64,000 bases of DNA from Candidatus Poribacteria bacterium (GCA_026706025.1 JAPOZO010000085.1:1-64000); one strand, 5' to 3'. Shown: positions 25,041-34,505, numbered from the stretch's first letter. Numbers and translations: made by a program. The notes: generated from the letters alone by a model not told the origin.

Positions 25041-27089
25041 TTATTCAAAAGCGTTGGCGACGATAACAAGATCCAAGACATTCACGATCCCATCGCCGTT
25101 GACATCCGGCGCGTCTTGACCAAAGCCATTGGCAACAATCACCAAGTCAAGCACATTCACGATCCCATCGCCGTTAACATCCGCGGGGTTGACAACCTTG
25201 AGAGGTTTCAGGTAAATCTCGCCATCGAAATTCTCTATGGTGTGTGAGCGGTTGTTTTCAACGTTAGATGCGAAGCCTGAGACCTCTTCTCCGAACTCGA
25301 TGCGTTGTTCATTACCGGAGCGATTATAGACCGCCCAACCGTGATCAAATTCCCGGATAAACAAGCCGTCAATATTGCGATAGATTTCGGCACGCGCCCC
25401 GATGGGACGACCGAGTTCAGCGTTATAGATGTCATACCAGTAATTCGCGCCGTCAACGCGTTCTTTGTCAAAGTAGCCGTTGTAAAATGACACATAGCCG
25501 TCAGAATGCGTCAGGCTCATCGCTGTAAACAGACGCGCCCACCGGATATTTTCCGGGTGATCGGGTCGGGTATAAGTGACACGCGACCACTCAACGGGTT
25601 TATTGTCCGCGGGCCGGGTTGTGAATGTCTCATCCGATGGTACAATAACGCCCCACCCTTCAACGATGTTCATCTGCGGTTGCCTCAAGTTTTCCTCTGC
25701 CCAGAGGAGTGTATCCTCAATTTCCATGAGTCCTTCGAGCGTATAGCCGTGCGCCGTATCGCGACCGTTCTCCATGTAAATCCCATTGATATAGGGCGCA
25801 GAGACAAACGGCTTGCTGCGGTTCGGGTTCACGAGGATGAGAAAATCCTCACCGACGGCTTCGCGTACGCGTTGGAGCACAATTTCACGTGCGCGTAACA
25901 CCGATTCATAAGTCCGGTAACCGTTAAGTATCGACGCATTTTCATTCCACCAATCGAAAAAAATGCCGTCATAAAGTCCGCAGTTGCGGGCAGCGGTCGC
26001 CTGTTGAATGATCATATCTTGAACGTCTTGATGCGTAAAATCTATCAGATACGCTGTGTAATAGTCTGAGTTGACGCGAACCCGATCGCCGTTTTCATCG
26101 CGGATCCAGTGTTCCCAATCCTCTGACTGTTCCCCCGGGAAAAATGTCCTGAACGGGACACCGTGAATGAAAATCAGATTTGGGTTTTCTGCAAGGAGTG
26201 CGTCGCGTTGTGCTCTCGCTTCGTCGAGGAGTCCGACGAACTGCCAACGCCCATTGACGAACTGCCAACGTAGCCCTAAACCATAGCGTCGCATATACAG
26301 ATCTGCAAGTGAAAACTGTTCGGTTTCTGAGAGGTCTTGACGGTTAAGCATTTTGCCCCAAAGGAAGAAACTCGGCTTGCTTTGCGACGCGATGCGTTCT
26401 CGGATCGGGATTCTGGGAATCTCGCAAATTTCATCATAACGGACATCAAAGGTCGCCGACTGCAAAAAACTGACATCCGCGATGGAATTATGGTGTATCC
26501 AGAGCGTTTCTAACTTATCGAGATTTTCCAGCGGCGTTGTATCTGTAATATAATTCGAGTTGATACGCAAAAGGGTGAGTTCGGTGAGGTTTTCGAGCGG
26601 ACGGATGTCGGAAATTTCGTTATAGTAGAGCGTGAGTTCCTCTAATTGCGTCAAATTCGCCAGCACTGTGATGTCTTGTATATGACAGACACCGAGATTC
26701 AAAGTGTGGAGTTGCGTCAGTTCCGCGAGCGCGGAAATGTCGGAGAGTCGTTTATTTGACCAGCCATATAAGAGTTCAAGCTGCGTCAGTCCTGCGAGTG
26801 GTGAGAGATCTGTCACGTCATTTTCAGCAAATGAGAACCAGGTAAGATTCTTCGCGTGTTCGAGACCGATGAGACTTTTCACCCCATATCTATAGGGATC
26901 GAGTCTATGGAGTTTGAGCAGGTCATCACGGGTAAAGGGATCATTGGCCCCTAAGCCGAGTGCTGCCCTGACAGCGCGTCGTAGATTCGGATCCGGCATC
27001 CAGGTGTCTTCTGCGAATGCGGGGAATGCCAAAACAAACGAAAAAACGAAATAGAAAACGATCCGTATGCCAAGATGGATATATCCCAT
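25041..27089 (-). CDS. Secreted LRR / glycosidase-like TIM-barrel / dockerin protein
   Basis: A 682-residue protein. A signal peptide (FYFVFSFVLAFPAFA, ending about residue 26) is followed by internalin-type leucine-rich repeats (about 60-210; e.g. LTQLEELTLYYNEISDIRPL). Then comes a TIM-barrel domain resembling uncharacterised glycoside-hydrolase-like families (LIDFTHQDV, LYDGIFFDWWNE, about 320-370). The end is a type I dockerin with two calcium-loop repeats (DVNGDGIVNVLDLVIVAN, 640-682). It is likely exported and tethered to a cohesin-bearing partner, binding or cutting polysaccharide; no cohesin is in the window. Four relatives lie at 54917-61991. Confidence 0.75.
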   Translation of the reverse strand: MGYIHLGIRIVFYFVFSFVLAFPAFAEDTWMPDPNLRRAVRAALGLGANDPFTRDDLLKLHRLDPYRYGVKSLIGLEHAKNLTWFSFAENDVTDLSPLAGLTQLELLYGWSNKRLSDISALAELTQLHTLNLGVCHIQDITVLANLTQLEELTLYYNEISDIRPLENLTELTLLRINSNYITDTTPLENLDKLETLWIHHNSIADVSFLQSATFDVRYDEICEIPRIPIRERIASQSKPSFFLWGKMLNRQDLSETEQFSLADLYMRRYGLGLRWQFVNGRWQFVGLLDEARAQRDALLAENPNLIFIHGVPFRTFFPGEQSEDWEHWIRDENGDRVRVNSDYYTAYLIDFTHQDVQDMIIQQATAARNCGLYDGIFFDWWNENASILNGYRTYESVLRAREIVLQRVREAVGEDFLILVNPNRSKPFVSAPYINGIYMENGRDTAHGYTLEGLMEIEDTLLWAEENLRQPQMNIVEGWGVIVPSDETFTTRPADNKPVEWSRVTYTRPDHPENIRWARLFTAMSLTHSDGYVSFYNGYFDKERVDGANYWYDIYNAELGRPIGARAEIYRNIDGLFIREFDHGWAVYNRSGNEQRIEFGEEVSGFASNVENNRSHTIENFDGEIYLKPLKVVNPADVNGDGIVNVLDLVIVANGFGQDAPDVNGDGIVNVLDLVIVANAFE

Positions 27090-27122
27090 GCTCTATCCGC
27101 GGACGGTCACCCATCCACACCC

Positions 27123-27302
27123 TCAATTTTGTGCCGGTCTGACGGAATACTCCAAGAGTCCGTGCCGGTACACCAGCACGACCACTCCACGGGTATTCAT
27201 ATAGGTAAAGAGGACCGCGGTGGGTTTAAAACCTTGTAATAAAAGCGAGGTTTCGCCAAGTGCCTCATATATTTCGACGGGTAAGTTCTGCTTCTGATTC
27301 AT
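27123..27302 (-). CDS. Small hypothetical protein
   Basis: A 59-residue protein (MNQKQNLPVEIYEALGETSL onward). AGGAAGG lies 7 bases before the ATG at 27302. The beta-rich C-terminus (TAVLFTYMNTRGVVVLVYRH) could be a small single domain. It lies upstream of and parallel to the LRR-dockerin gene. Function unknown. Confidence 0.5.
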   Translation of the reverse strand: MNQKQNLPVEIYEALGETSLLLQGFKPTAVLFTYMNTRGVVVLVYRHGLLEYSVRPAQN

Positions 27303-27676
27303 CGGAGCCTTCCTACTGATGGGCTTTCTATCCATCCAGATATACTTGAAGATGCACCACAGTGCATTATAACAAAAACACCTTTTTAGGTGAAGGTCAA
27401 ATCTATTTTAACAACAAAGTTGCTTTTCTGGCGGGTGTGCGTAGTGAGATGTGTCAATCTTCGGGTGTGTGTCAACGGCTGTGGCATGTTTTGGGTATAG
27501 GGTGGGTCTACCACAGGGGCATTCTCTGAAAGGCGTTGTAGAGGATTCTGAGCGGTTTTTTTTTTCACTCTATACTTTGCGAAAAGTGTGGAATTACAGG
27601 TACGAATGTGGTAGGATAGAATATACAGAATTTTTGGACTTATTTTTGATTGAATTTAAAAGTGAGGTTTATATCA
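27303..27676. other. Intergenic region between divergent genes
   Basis: Nearly 375 bp without a supported gene, separating minus-strand and plus-strand units. AT-rich before the TIR gene (GTGAGGT is its ribosome-binding site). No strong hairpin was noted. Confidence 0.4.
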
Positions 27677-28660
27677 ATGAAAGAGAAGAAAAAAGTTTTT
27701 ATTTCGTGCGTAGAGGAAGACCGACCGTTTATTGAAGTATTGCATCGTGATTTAGAAAACTATGGATTTGAGACTTTCTGGTATGCGGAAGATTCGCCTG
27801 CTGGAGTAAGTTTTAAAAATCATACCGAAAAAGAAATAGACAACTGTGATCATTTTTTAGCGTGTTTTTCGGAAGCCTCAAGAAAAAAAGAACAGAGCGA
27901 TATGAGAAGGGAACTAACTCTGGCATGTGAAAAACATAAGACACTACAACCAGATAATAACTGGTTGATATGTTTGAAAATAAATGATTGCGAAATAGAG
28001 AATTACAAGGTGGGCAACCAAATACCATTAAGTGAATTAACTTATATTTCTTTTGCCGAAAACTATAATGACGGTTTTGATAAGCTGATAAGTTCAATTA
28101 TAGAACATGACAGCGTAGAAGAATATACTGGAATGCGATTTAAGAACAAAATTAGTAGTGCAAAAACTATACCAGCACATAATTTTTCACTTGATCACGC
28201 GAATAGCATCATTACAGAAATATCAGCAGAAAGTGCAAAATCCTTTCAAAAATTGGCATCATTAGCGGTTTTTATTCTTGGTCGGGGCAAATTTACTATA
28301 GAAGAGGCACCAGAGATACGAATTTGTGATTTTATTGGTAAGAGTTCTGTCTTGATAAGTGGTTCTAAGTTTTCTGGATTACAGAAATATGGAATTAGCC
28401 AGAGAGAATTAATGCTACTTGAGGAAGAAAGATTAATAAATCTATCTATGGTTGATCCAGTATACGAGACGCAAATTGCTCGTTACCAGAAGCGGTACAT
28501 TATGGATAATAAAGATTCTTCTCGTCGTTTTGAGTTCAGCGGGTTTCCTCTCACAAACAGGGGTAGAACTTTGTGTATTTTACTAAGTAAAACATCGCAA
28601 TTATCCTTTAATCAATCCTATTACAATGCCATACTGGAATTTTATTTAAGGGGTATATAA
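27677..28660 (+). CDS. TIR-domain protein with DUF2806-like C-terminus
   Basis: A 327-residue protein. Residues 5-135 are a TIR domain: KKVFISCVEEDRPFIEVLHR, DNCDHFLACFSEAS and MRRELTLACEKH provide the beta-A, beta-D and conserved acidic elements. The C-terminal half (about 165-325) resembles DUF2806-type domains (SFQKLASLAVFILGRGKF and GISQRELMLLEEERLINL). TIR proteins of this kind usually act as NADases or signalling adaptors in antiphage defence. The start at 27677 follows GTGAGGT; an upstream ATG at 27650 is possible. AT-rich compared with its surroundings. Confidence 0.75.
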   Translation: MKEKKKVFISCVEEDRPFIEVLHRDLENYGFETFWYAEDSPAGVSFKNHTEKEIDNCDHFLACFSEASRKKEQSDMRRELTLACEKHKTLQPDNNWLICLKINDCEIENYKVGNQIPLSELTYISFAENYNDGFDKLISSIIEHDSVEEYTGMRFKNKISSAKTIPAHNFSLDHANSIITEISAESAKSFQKLASLAVFILGRGKFTIEEAPEIRICDFIGKSSVLISGSKFSGLQKYGISQRELMLLEEERLINLSMVDPVYETQIARYQKRYIMDNKDSSRRFEFSGFPLTNRGRTLCILLSKTSQLSFNQSYYNAILEFYLRGI

Positions 28661-28687
28661 TAACCGATTTTAGGTAAAGAGGTTCGC

Positions 28688-28798
28688 ATGAAAAACGAAA
28701 TGGCTATAGTCCCCTCGACCGAAACGACTGCGGAACTAACACCAAAGCCGACCGTTTGGCTGGTTGAAAAGTCCTTAAGGAGATATTATGACAGATAG
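28688..28798 (+). pseudogene. Decayed 5' end of a tyrosine integrase, now a leader ORF
   Basis: A 36-codon frame (MKNEMAIVPSTETTAELTPK onward, through LVEKSL) matches the N-terminus of the intact integrase at 30383 (SIVPSTEITQELIPEPT, LVEKSF). The DNA similarity extends upstream of the ATG (AGAGGTT-GCATG in both). After GTCCTT the similarity ends and the Shine-Dalgarno/start of the TIR-like gene begins; the leader stop (28796-28798) overlaps that gene start at 28788, which could couple translation. Confidence 0.65.
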
Positions 28799-29600
28799 CA
28801 AAAATCCCAAGTTACGTGTAAGAAAAGCAGAAGCCTCTGGAAAGATACGCAGACGGATTGAGGAAGGCAAGAAACTGCTTAAGACTGAAATATCTTCAGA
28901 AGAAGATTTTGATAACTTAAAAAGAGAAACATGGAAATGGACCGATTACAACAAAACACTGTTTGGCACTTTATTTGACGAATCTCCGCTACCAGATTCG
29001 CATGGGGAACCAGTTTTCTACATAGTAGGTAGTCCAAGTTTGGATCAACAAATAACCGATCATGAGAATGGTATATCTCGTTGGATTAATGATTTGGAAA
29101 GCATTTGTGGACAGTTGGAATTATACGAGGAATTGCTAAACAACACTCAACAGACTACAAATAATGACACCGTGAATAACGAAAATAAGAAAATCTTTAT
29201 CGGGCATGGTCATTCACTTGTATGGCGAGAACTTAAGGATTTTATAGAGGGTACATTAGGGCTTCCTTATGAAGAATTCAATCGTGTTTCAACAGCTGGT
29301 CAGTTTACCGGCAACCGCCTTAAAGAAATGTTAGACGAATCCCGTATGGCATTCTTGATCATGACAGGCGAAGACGAACAAGCCGACGGCTCACTACATG
29401 CTCGTGAGAATGTAATTCACGAAGCAGGCTTGTTTCAAGGTAGGCTCGGTTTTGAAAGGGCAATCATTTTACTGGAAGAAGGTTGTCAGGATTTTAGTAA
29501 CATTCATGGACTTATACATATCCCATTTCCAAAAGGGAAAATAGGGGCAGCTTTCGAGGAAATCCGCAGAGTGTTGCAACGAGAATCTATATTAGAGTAA
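28788..29600 (+). CDS. Predicted nucleotide-binding TIR-like (Cap12-type) effector
   Basis: A 270-residue protein. The C-terminal domain (about 130-265) matches the TIR-like domain of predicted nucleotide-binding/CD-NTase-associated protein 12 type: KIFIGHGHSLVWRELKDFIE, STAGQFTGNRLKEML, AFLIMTGEDEQ, HARENVIHEAGLFQGRLGF and LIHIPFPKGKI. The N-terminal 125 residues are helical and charged. In CBASS/Pycsar systems such TIR domains degrade NAD on sensing a nucleotide signal; no cyclase gene is adjacent here, so the trigger is unknown. AAGGAG precedes the ATG. Confidence 0.8.
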   Translation: MTDSKNPKLRVRKAEASGKIRRRIEEGKKLLKTEISSEEDFDNLKRETWKWTDYNKTLFGTLFDESPLPDSHGEPVFYIVGSPSLDQQITDHENGISRWINDLESICGQLELYEELLNNTQQTTNNDTVNNENKKIFIGHGHSLVWRELKDFIEGTLGLPYEEFNRVSTAGQFTGNRLKEMLDESRMAFLIMTGEDEQADGSLHARENVIHEAGLFQGRLGFERAIILLEEGCQDFSNIHGLIHIPFPKGKIGAAFEEIRRVLQRESILE

Positions 29601-29615
29601 CACAAGGAGGCTAAC

Positions 29616-30446
29616 ATGGCAAAAACTCTCTCTCTTGAAAATATAGCAAAAATTCTAAACGATCAACAAGAAGTAGTTGGCATTATTGACGACTATATTC
29701 AAATCAGGCAATTAGACGCTCATATTAAGTTGAATTACTATGATAACTATGCTGATATGGTTATGCAACATTTGTTTGTGAATATCAGGAATAGCTATCA
29801 GGACGGTATATTCATATCTCAAGGGTTAATAGACAATACCGCTTATATGTCTACGGCATTAGCACACGCACAACGAACCGCACAGGAATTTCTAATTGAT
29901 CTTGCTTATATCATGCGGGACAGAAAAAATAAAAAAGGTCATGAATATCTCCGCTACCTAAAGTTTGTGGTTGATAAAGAGGACATGGAATTGAATAAAA
30001 AAAATCTTCCTGAAGATATATACAATAAAATGTTCGACTCAAATTTAAAGCCAAAATCTCCAAGTCAATGGTCGCATACCGACCCGAAAGCCAAATTTAA
30101 ACAGGGGTTGGAATTTTACGAAATAGAACCCCCTGAATTTGCTGACTATCGCCATGACTTTCATTCACTCTTAAGCTCTTACGCACATGGAAATTTCAAT
30201 ACCACTTCTATGTTGAAACGAACCCCGGAAGAAAACCTCTTTAAACTGCGCGCAGATTTAACATTATCTATAGGTTTTTTTAACGTATTATTAGAATCAG
30301 CATTAAAATGCTACGTTCAATTGTATTTAGCGCGACGTAGTGACTACAAGAAATTAATGGACTCTATTTCACAGAGGTTGGCATGGAAAACAAAAGACTG
30401 GGCGGAAACCCGCCGGAAACTTCGATTGTCCCCTCAACCGAAATAA
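29616..30446 (+). CDS. Helical DUF5677-like protein, partner of the TIR gene
   Basis: A 276-residue protein made mostly of helices, with a conserved FLIDLAYIMRD and a late SSYAHGNFN motif resembling DUF5677-type proteins. It starts 15 bp after the TIR-like gene (AAGGAGG) and is surely co-transcribed. Its last 21 codons (ending LRLSPQPK) overlap the integrase 5' end in a different frame, so the native C-terminus may have been replaced by integrase DNA. Possibly the sensor or regulator of the TIR effector. Confidence 0.6.
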   Translation: MAKTLSLENIAKILNDQQEVVGIIDDYIQIRQLDAHIKLNYYDNYADMVMQHLFVNIRNSYQDGIFISQGLIDNTAYMSTALAHAQRTAQEFLIDLAYIMRDRKNKKGHEYLRYLKFVVDKEDMELNKKNLPEDIYNKMFDSNLKPKSPSQWSHTDPKAKFKQGLEFYEIEPPEFADYRHDFHSLLSSYAHGNFNTTSMLKRTPEENLFKLRADLTLSIGFFNVLLESALKCYVQLYLARRSDYKKLMDSISQRLAWKTKDWAETRRKLRLSPQPK

Positions 30447-31363
30447 CACAGGAACTCATACCGGAGCCGACAGCAGGGCTTGTGGAGAAGTCCTTTGCCG
30501 AAAACACGCTACGCAACCGCCGGCAGGCTCTGAAACAATTTGACGAGTGGCTCCGCGGTCGCCCGATCGCAGACGGGCTGCTCGCCCAGTATATCACAGA
30601 CCTGTTTGACGAAGGCAAAGCACCAGGGACAATCTCAATCGCTGTTTCCGCAGTAAAGTGGCTATTGAAGTATCGGAATAACGGAAAGCCGGTCGAACTT
30701 CCTATCACCGCTGCGACACTGGCGGGTATCCGTCGAGAGGGTCGCGACCGAGGACGGGGACAGCGAAACGGCTTAACATGGCGTGAAGTCGAAAAAATCT
30801 GTGCAGTTCAAGAGGCAGACGGCACGCTCCGCGGTACTCGCAACTCCGCTATCCTGCGGGTCATGTCCGACGGGCTGCTCCGTATTTCCGAAGTGGTGGA
30901 ACTTCGTATAGACGACCTTGAGGACAACACGCTCCGGGTTCGCCATTCCAAGACAGATCAGGAAGGACAGGGTGAGTATCTCTATCTGTGTACCGACACC
31001 CGCCAGATGGTCGGTAAATGGTTGGAACGGTCGGGGCTGATGGAAGGCTATCTATTTCGGCGTATGACCGCGCGCGGTGATAACCTCTACGTCAACAAGA
31101 ACACCGGTGAGCCATTCGCGCTCACCGCAGACGGTGTGCGAAAGATTATCAAGCAAAGTGCAGCCAAGGTGGGACTGACAGAGAAGGTATCAGGACACTC
31201 ACTGCGGATTGGAACAACTGTGTCTCTGGCAGAGTCGGGAGCGTCTCTTGTGGACATTCAGACTGCGGGGCGGTGGAAAGATCCGGGGATGCCAGCACAC
31301 TATACCCGCGCCCAGTTTGTCGAGCGTGGCGCAATTGCAAGATTTAAGGACGGAAAGCGATAA
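30383..31363 (+). CDS. Tyrosine recombinase/integrase (int1)
   Basis: A 326-residue recombinase. The N-terminal SAM-like core-binding domain spans about 35-115 (AENTLRNRRQALKQFDEWLR). The catalytic domain has LLRISEV (Arg at about 166), HSLRIG (HxxR, about 272-275), AGRWKDPGMPAHY (Trp in place of the second His, nucleophile Tyr at about 307). It ends with GAIARFKDGKR, shared with the integrase at 62938. It overlaps the upstream gene by 64 bp. Higher GC than the TIR genes before it. A partial 5' copy lies at 28688. Confidence 0.9.
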   Translation: MENKRLGGNPPETSIVPSTEITQELIPEPTAGLVEKSFAENTLRNRRQALKQFDEWLRGRPIADGLLAQYITDLFDEGKAPGTISIAVSAVKWLLKYRNNGKPVELPITAATLAGIRREGRDRGRGQRNGLTWREVEKICAVQEADGTLRGTRNSAILRVMSDGLLRISEVVELRIDDLEDNTLRVRHSKTDQEGQGEYLYLCTDTRQMVGKWLERSGLMEGYLFRRMTARGDNLYVNKNTGEPFALTADGVRKIIKQSAAKVGLTEKVSGHSLRIGTTVSLAESGASLVDIQTAGRWKDPGMPAHYTRAQFVERGAIARFKDGKR

Positions 31364-31437
31364 GTAAGAAATAGATCATATAGACTATACGTTGTAGACA
31401 GTGACCCCACTGATTAAAACACAAAAGGAGACGGACG

Positions 31438-32082
31438 ATGCGGGGTGTTACGTTTATCTTACTGCTAATAGTGTTTGTATTACCGGGTTGCAATCTCGAC
31501 AGCGTGAAAAAGTCGGAGACGGAAAAAACTGACACTATAAAACAGTTGGATTGGGAAAAAACCGCCAGCGAACAAAGATTGAAAATCGGGGATACAATCT
31601 TTGTTGAAGGTGTTACGACAGATCGACTTCACAGACGCTATGGTAGAAACTACGATCTTGTTTTCAATCCCGATGGCGGTATAATTGAGTCTAAGGCAAA
31701 AAAATGGGAAATGGAAATCAATGCGATACTTGATAAGCCAGGACCCATAAAACTCTATAAGGACCCGAATAGACCTATTGGCCTCGTCATCTCTACGATT
31801 TACAACCCGTCTGCCTACAATGCGTTGCGAAAGATAGACGATCTCTACCCGCCTAAAATACTTAAAATGTCCGATCTACCCGGTTACGAACACAGACTCA
31901 AAATTAAAGGGGAAATTTTCAGTTTTGAACGTGAAACGATAGAAAGTCATAGTGAGGATACCCCTGCGTATATCGTCTCCTGTGTTCGTATTGAAGTTTT
32001 GGAAATAGAGTTAATTGACTCCAAACACCAATCTTTACCGAGAGTTAGTATGAAAAAGAAAGCAGGTCTACGATTTCGATAA
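31438..32082 (+). CDS. Lipoprotein of unknown function
   Basis: A 214-residue protein with a lipoprotein signal (FILLLIVFVLPGC, lipobox LPGC at residues 16-19). The mature part starts with a charged linker (SVKKSETEKTDTIK), then a mainly beta domain (residues 45-214). AAAAGGAG precedes the ATG. It stands alone between int1 and a 330-bp spacer. Function unknown. Confidence 0.65.
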   Translation: MRGVTFILLLIVFVLPGCNLDSVKKSETEKTDTIKQLDWEKTASEQRLKIGDTIFVEGVTTDRLHRRYGRNYDLVFNPDGGIIESKAKKWEMEINAILDKPGPIKLYKDPNRPIGLVISTIYNPSAYNALRKIDDLYPPKILKMSDLPGYEHRLKIKGEIFSFERETIESHSEDTPAYIVSCVRIEVLEIELIDSKHQSLPRVSMKKKAGLRFR

Positions 32083-32411
32083 CTTGTAATTATTACGTGC
32101 CTATAATATCTGTTATGAACTGTTGATTGCACCATTATTATGTATCTGTGTTTTCATATGCGACGAGAGACAGAAATCGGTGTTGAGGATATTTGACACG
32201 GGTCGAATTTGAGCAACAATACTTGTCTTAGCCTACTGATTTGTGGTCTAAATAACTGTTGGCACTTCATCACTATGTGTCCTCCTTGTGGCCCGGTTTT
32301 TTCGGTTTATACTTCTCAATTTGACTCAAACTCCTGCCGGTGGGGTTGGACGGCACATGCGTTTGTGTCTCCGTTTGTGTGAGGCGGGGTCAAAAACCCC
32401 GCCAATCAGGA
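32083..32411. terminator. Spacer between convergent genes, with a hairpin terminator
   Basis: About 330 bp without a gene between a plus-strand lipoprotein and the minus-strand array. GGCGGGGT (32383-32390) pairs perfectly with ACCCCGCC (32396-32403) immediately beyond the stop of the ParB-like gene, so it probably terminates the minus-strand array; the short loop is CAAAA. Confidence 0.55.
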
Positions 32412-34274
32412 TTAAGCGTGAGGGTAAGATTCGGATTCAACAATTAGCATGAGCGCGCAATCAATCAACATAGAGAGCTGCTCACGCTCGGTGAATTCCC
32501 GGCTTTCGTATTCCGCGAGTAGGTCAAAAACCGCACACGAAAAATCTTCTTTCCCGATGGAATGTGAAACCGGTCCCACAGCGTCCAAAAGCGTATCGAG
32601 TAGCCCTTTGAGGCTCGGTAGGTTCAGCTCCGCAAGCGATGTATCTTCATCGGGATCTTCGGCATCCATCTCATCGTCCGGACAGGTTTGTGGTGTTTCT
32701 GCGGGCGTTTGGTCACCGGATTCCGACGGTTCAGGGGTTTCTTCAGGTTCAGAGGGTTGTAAACCGCCGAGTTGTTTCCGCACGCGGCGGTAGAACGGGT
32801 AGGAAGTCCTTTTCATCAGATCCAAGAGGTCTTTGAGTTCTTCGACCGTTGCTGCGCCGTTTTCATCAGATTCACGATAGGCGCGCAATGCATTTATCAA
32901 CTGCGATTTACTCGCACGACTGACAAGTTCGCTTTCCTTGTAACCCGTCTCTTTGTATTTCTGTTTCCATTTCGGCATCGCGGCGGTGACCTTCTCCCAC
33001 AGCGTTTTCACGTCATCTTCAGGTTCAGGCTTCGCCTTCTCCACAGACGCGGCTTTCTTTTTCTGCTCGATCAACGGCAGTATCCAGTTGGTATCCGGTG
33101 ACCAGTCCGGACGCTCCCAATTCCGCAGATCGCCGATGTATGTTTGCAATGCCCTGTGTTCGGTTTGCAACACCTCTATCTCGACATCCGTTTGGAGTAG
33201 CTTCTCGATACAGTTTTCGAGACTAAAGAAGCCTGTGCGTTTCATGGCAACGACAAACGCCTCTGCGTAGGCGGGGTTGTTTTTCTCAAACCCTTTTTCA
33301 AGTTGCGGCAGCGATAATTCGTTGAGATCACTGTCCCCGTCGCCCATATAAATCTTTACAGCTTCCTGACGGGTATCCCACATCGACTTGCAGAGTTGCT
33401 TCTTTTGCTTGCGAAGTTTTTCCTTTTCCCTGATCCCCAAGACTTCAGACGATGTTTTCTCACCGTCGATAACGGCTTTGCTTTCGCCTGCCTTCTCGAC
33501 CTGAACGGCACGCTTGATGCTCGATTTTGAGACCTTCGCACCTTTCGCCAATTCTTCTTGGGTTTTCAAGGGTTCATTTGAACCCTTGCTCCGATCACCA
33601 CCCCACCCAAAACGCTCGTTGATCGAGACAGCGATCTGCGCCCGTTGCGACGGCGTGTAGTGCCGTCGTTCAAGGTTACGCGCGTAGACAAAGGCAATGG
33701 CTTCTCCTTCCTTTTCTGTGTTCCAGTTGGAGAACATCAGTTTTCGGACGAGGTTCAATTGTAGGGCAGCGCGATACCGATGCCAGCCATCGAGGATCTG
33801 ACCTTCATGGATGCGGATAATCGGGTCCATGAAACCATCTTCCTTGACAGATGCCATGAGGCTCTCAAATTCCGAATCCGGTATATCGCCAAAGACACTG
33901 GAGAGTTCGTGGCGTTCCAACGTACCGGAGTCGATAAACTCCCTATCAAAGACGATCATCGGTGAGACGCAACACGTCGGGGGACGGTAATGCGTATAGG
34001 TATCTGGGTAATCTCTGTTGTGGTATTCCTTGATCTCCGCCTGTGAATAGCCATCTATCGTCGTCCGCCCTGCTTCTTTCGGTCCGCGTTCATAACTTTT
34101 TATATCCGCAGCTTTGACGATTTCAAAGCGTGGCACTTCGCCGTCATGGTCGTGTGAGTCGTGATATTTCTTGAATGCCTCTATAAACTTTTCGCGTGCC
34201 GCGGACGACGCGAATTTGATGTTATTGTGGTGATGGTCGCCGTGATAGATGCGACCGTAGCGGGTGCTTGCCAT
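32412..34274 (-). CDS. ParB-like nuclease-domain protein
   Basis: A 620-residue protein. Residues about 125-180 form a ParB/sulfiredoxin-type domain (SEFESLMASVKEDGFMDPII, ILDGWHRYRAAL), which in ParB binds CTP. A helix-turn-helix follows (TQEELAKGAKVSKSSIKRAV, about 235-255) in the position of the parS-reading domain. The N-terminus is His-rich (a GDHHHNN stretch) and the C-terminus is a long acidic, proline-rich tail (about 520-570) plus a helical end. It is far larger than classical ParB and has no adjacent complete parA; it may be a partition or a transcription factor. The start at 34274 avoids overlap with the next gene. Confidence 0.7.
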   Translation of the reverse strand: MASTRYGRIYHGDHHHNNIKFASSAAREKFIEAFKKYHDSHDHDGEVPRFEIVKAADIKSYERGPKEAGRTTIDGYSQAEIKEYHNRDYPDTYTHYRPPTCCVSPMIVFDREFIDSGTLERHELSSVFGDIPDSEFESLMASVKEDGFMDPIIRIHEGQILDGWHRYRAALQLNLVRKLMFSNWNTEKEGEAIAFVYARNLERRHYTPSQRAQIAVSINERFGWGGDRSKGSNEPLKTQEELAKGAKVSKSSIKRAVQVEKAGESKAVIDGEKTSSEVLGIREKEKLRKQKKQLCKSMWDTRQEAVKIYMGDGDSDLNELSLPQLEKGFEKNNPAYAEAFVVAMKRTGFFSLENCIEKLLQTDVEIEVLQTEHRALQTYIGDLRNWERPDWSPDTNWILPLIEQKKKAASVEKAKPEPEDDVKTLWEKVTAAMPKWKQKYKETGYKESELVSRASKSQLINALRAYRESDENGAATVEELKDLLDLMKRTSYPFYRRVRKQLGGLQPSEPEETPEPSESGDQTPAETPQTCPDDEMDAEDPDEDTSLAELNLPSLKGLLDTLLDAVGPVSHSIGKEDFSCAVFDLLAEYESREFTEREQLSMLIDCALMLIVESESYPHA

Positions 34275-34318
34275 TTTGATTTTCAGGGACGCGTCGCCGC
34301 GCCCCTGCCTTGTGTTCG

Positions 34319-34501
34319 TTATTTCAATGCTTTGTAGACACAGAAGGTGCAGACCACGATGCCGAAGGTTATCATACTGGCGATCGTCACCCATAAGGGG
34401 AGCTGCGTAAAGAGCCATATCGCGCCATAAACTAAGCCGTAAGTGCCACCGACACCCGCGATTGAGATACCGATCGCTTTGAAAAGTCGTTTGGTGTCCA
34501 T
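34319..34501 (-). CDS. Small two-segment membrane protein
   Basis: A 60-residue protein (MDTKRLFKAIGISIAGVGGT start) with two hydrophobic helices (GISIAGVGGTYGLVYGAIWL and VTIASMITFGIVVCTFCVY). GGAG lies 9 bases before the ATG at 34501. It lies 4 bp downstream of the int2 stop and is likely co-transcribed. Function unknown. Confidence 0.6.
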   Translation of the reverse strand: MDTKRLFKAIGISIAGVGGTYGLVYGAIWLFTQLPLWVTIASMITFGIVVCTFCVYKALK

Positions 34502-34505
34502 AAAA

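Noticed and set aside
28788-29600. Complete CBASS or Pycsar operon
   Set aside because: Only the TIR-type effector is recognisable; no cyclase or CD-NTase is adjacent.
32413-33270. Plus-strand frames across the ParB-like gene
   Set aside because: Shadows of the 620-residue minus-strand gene.
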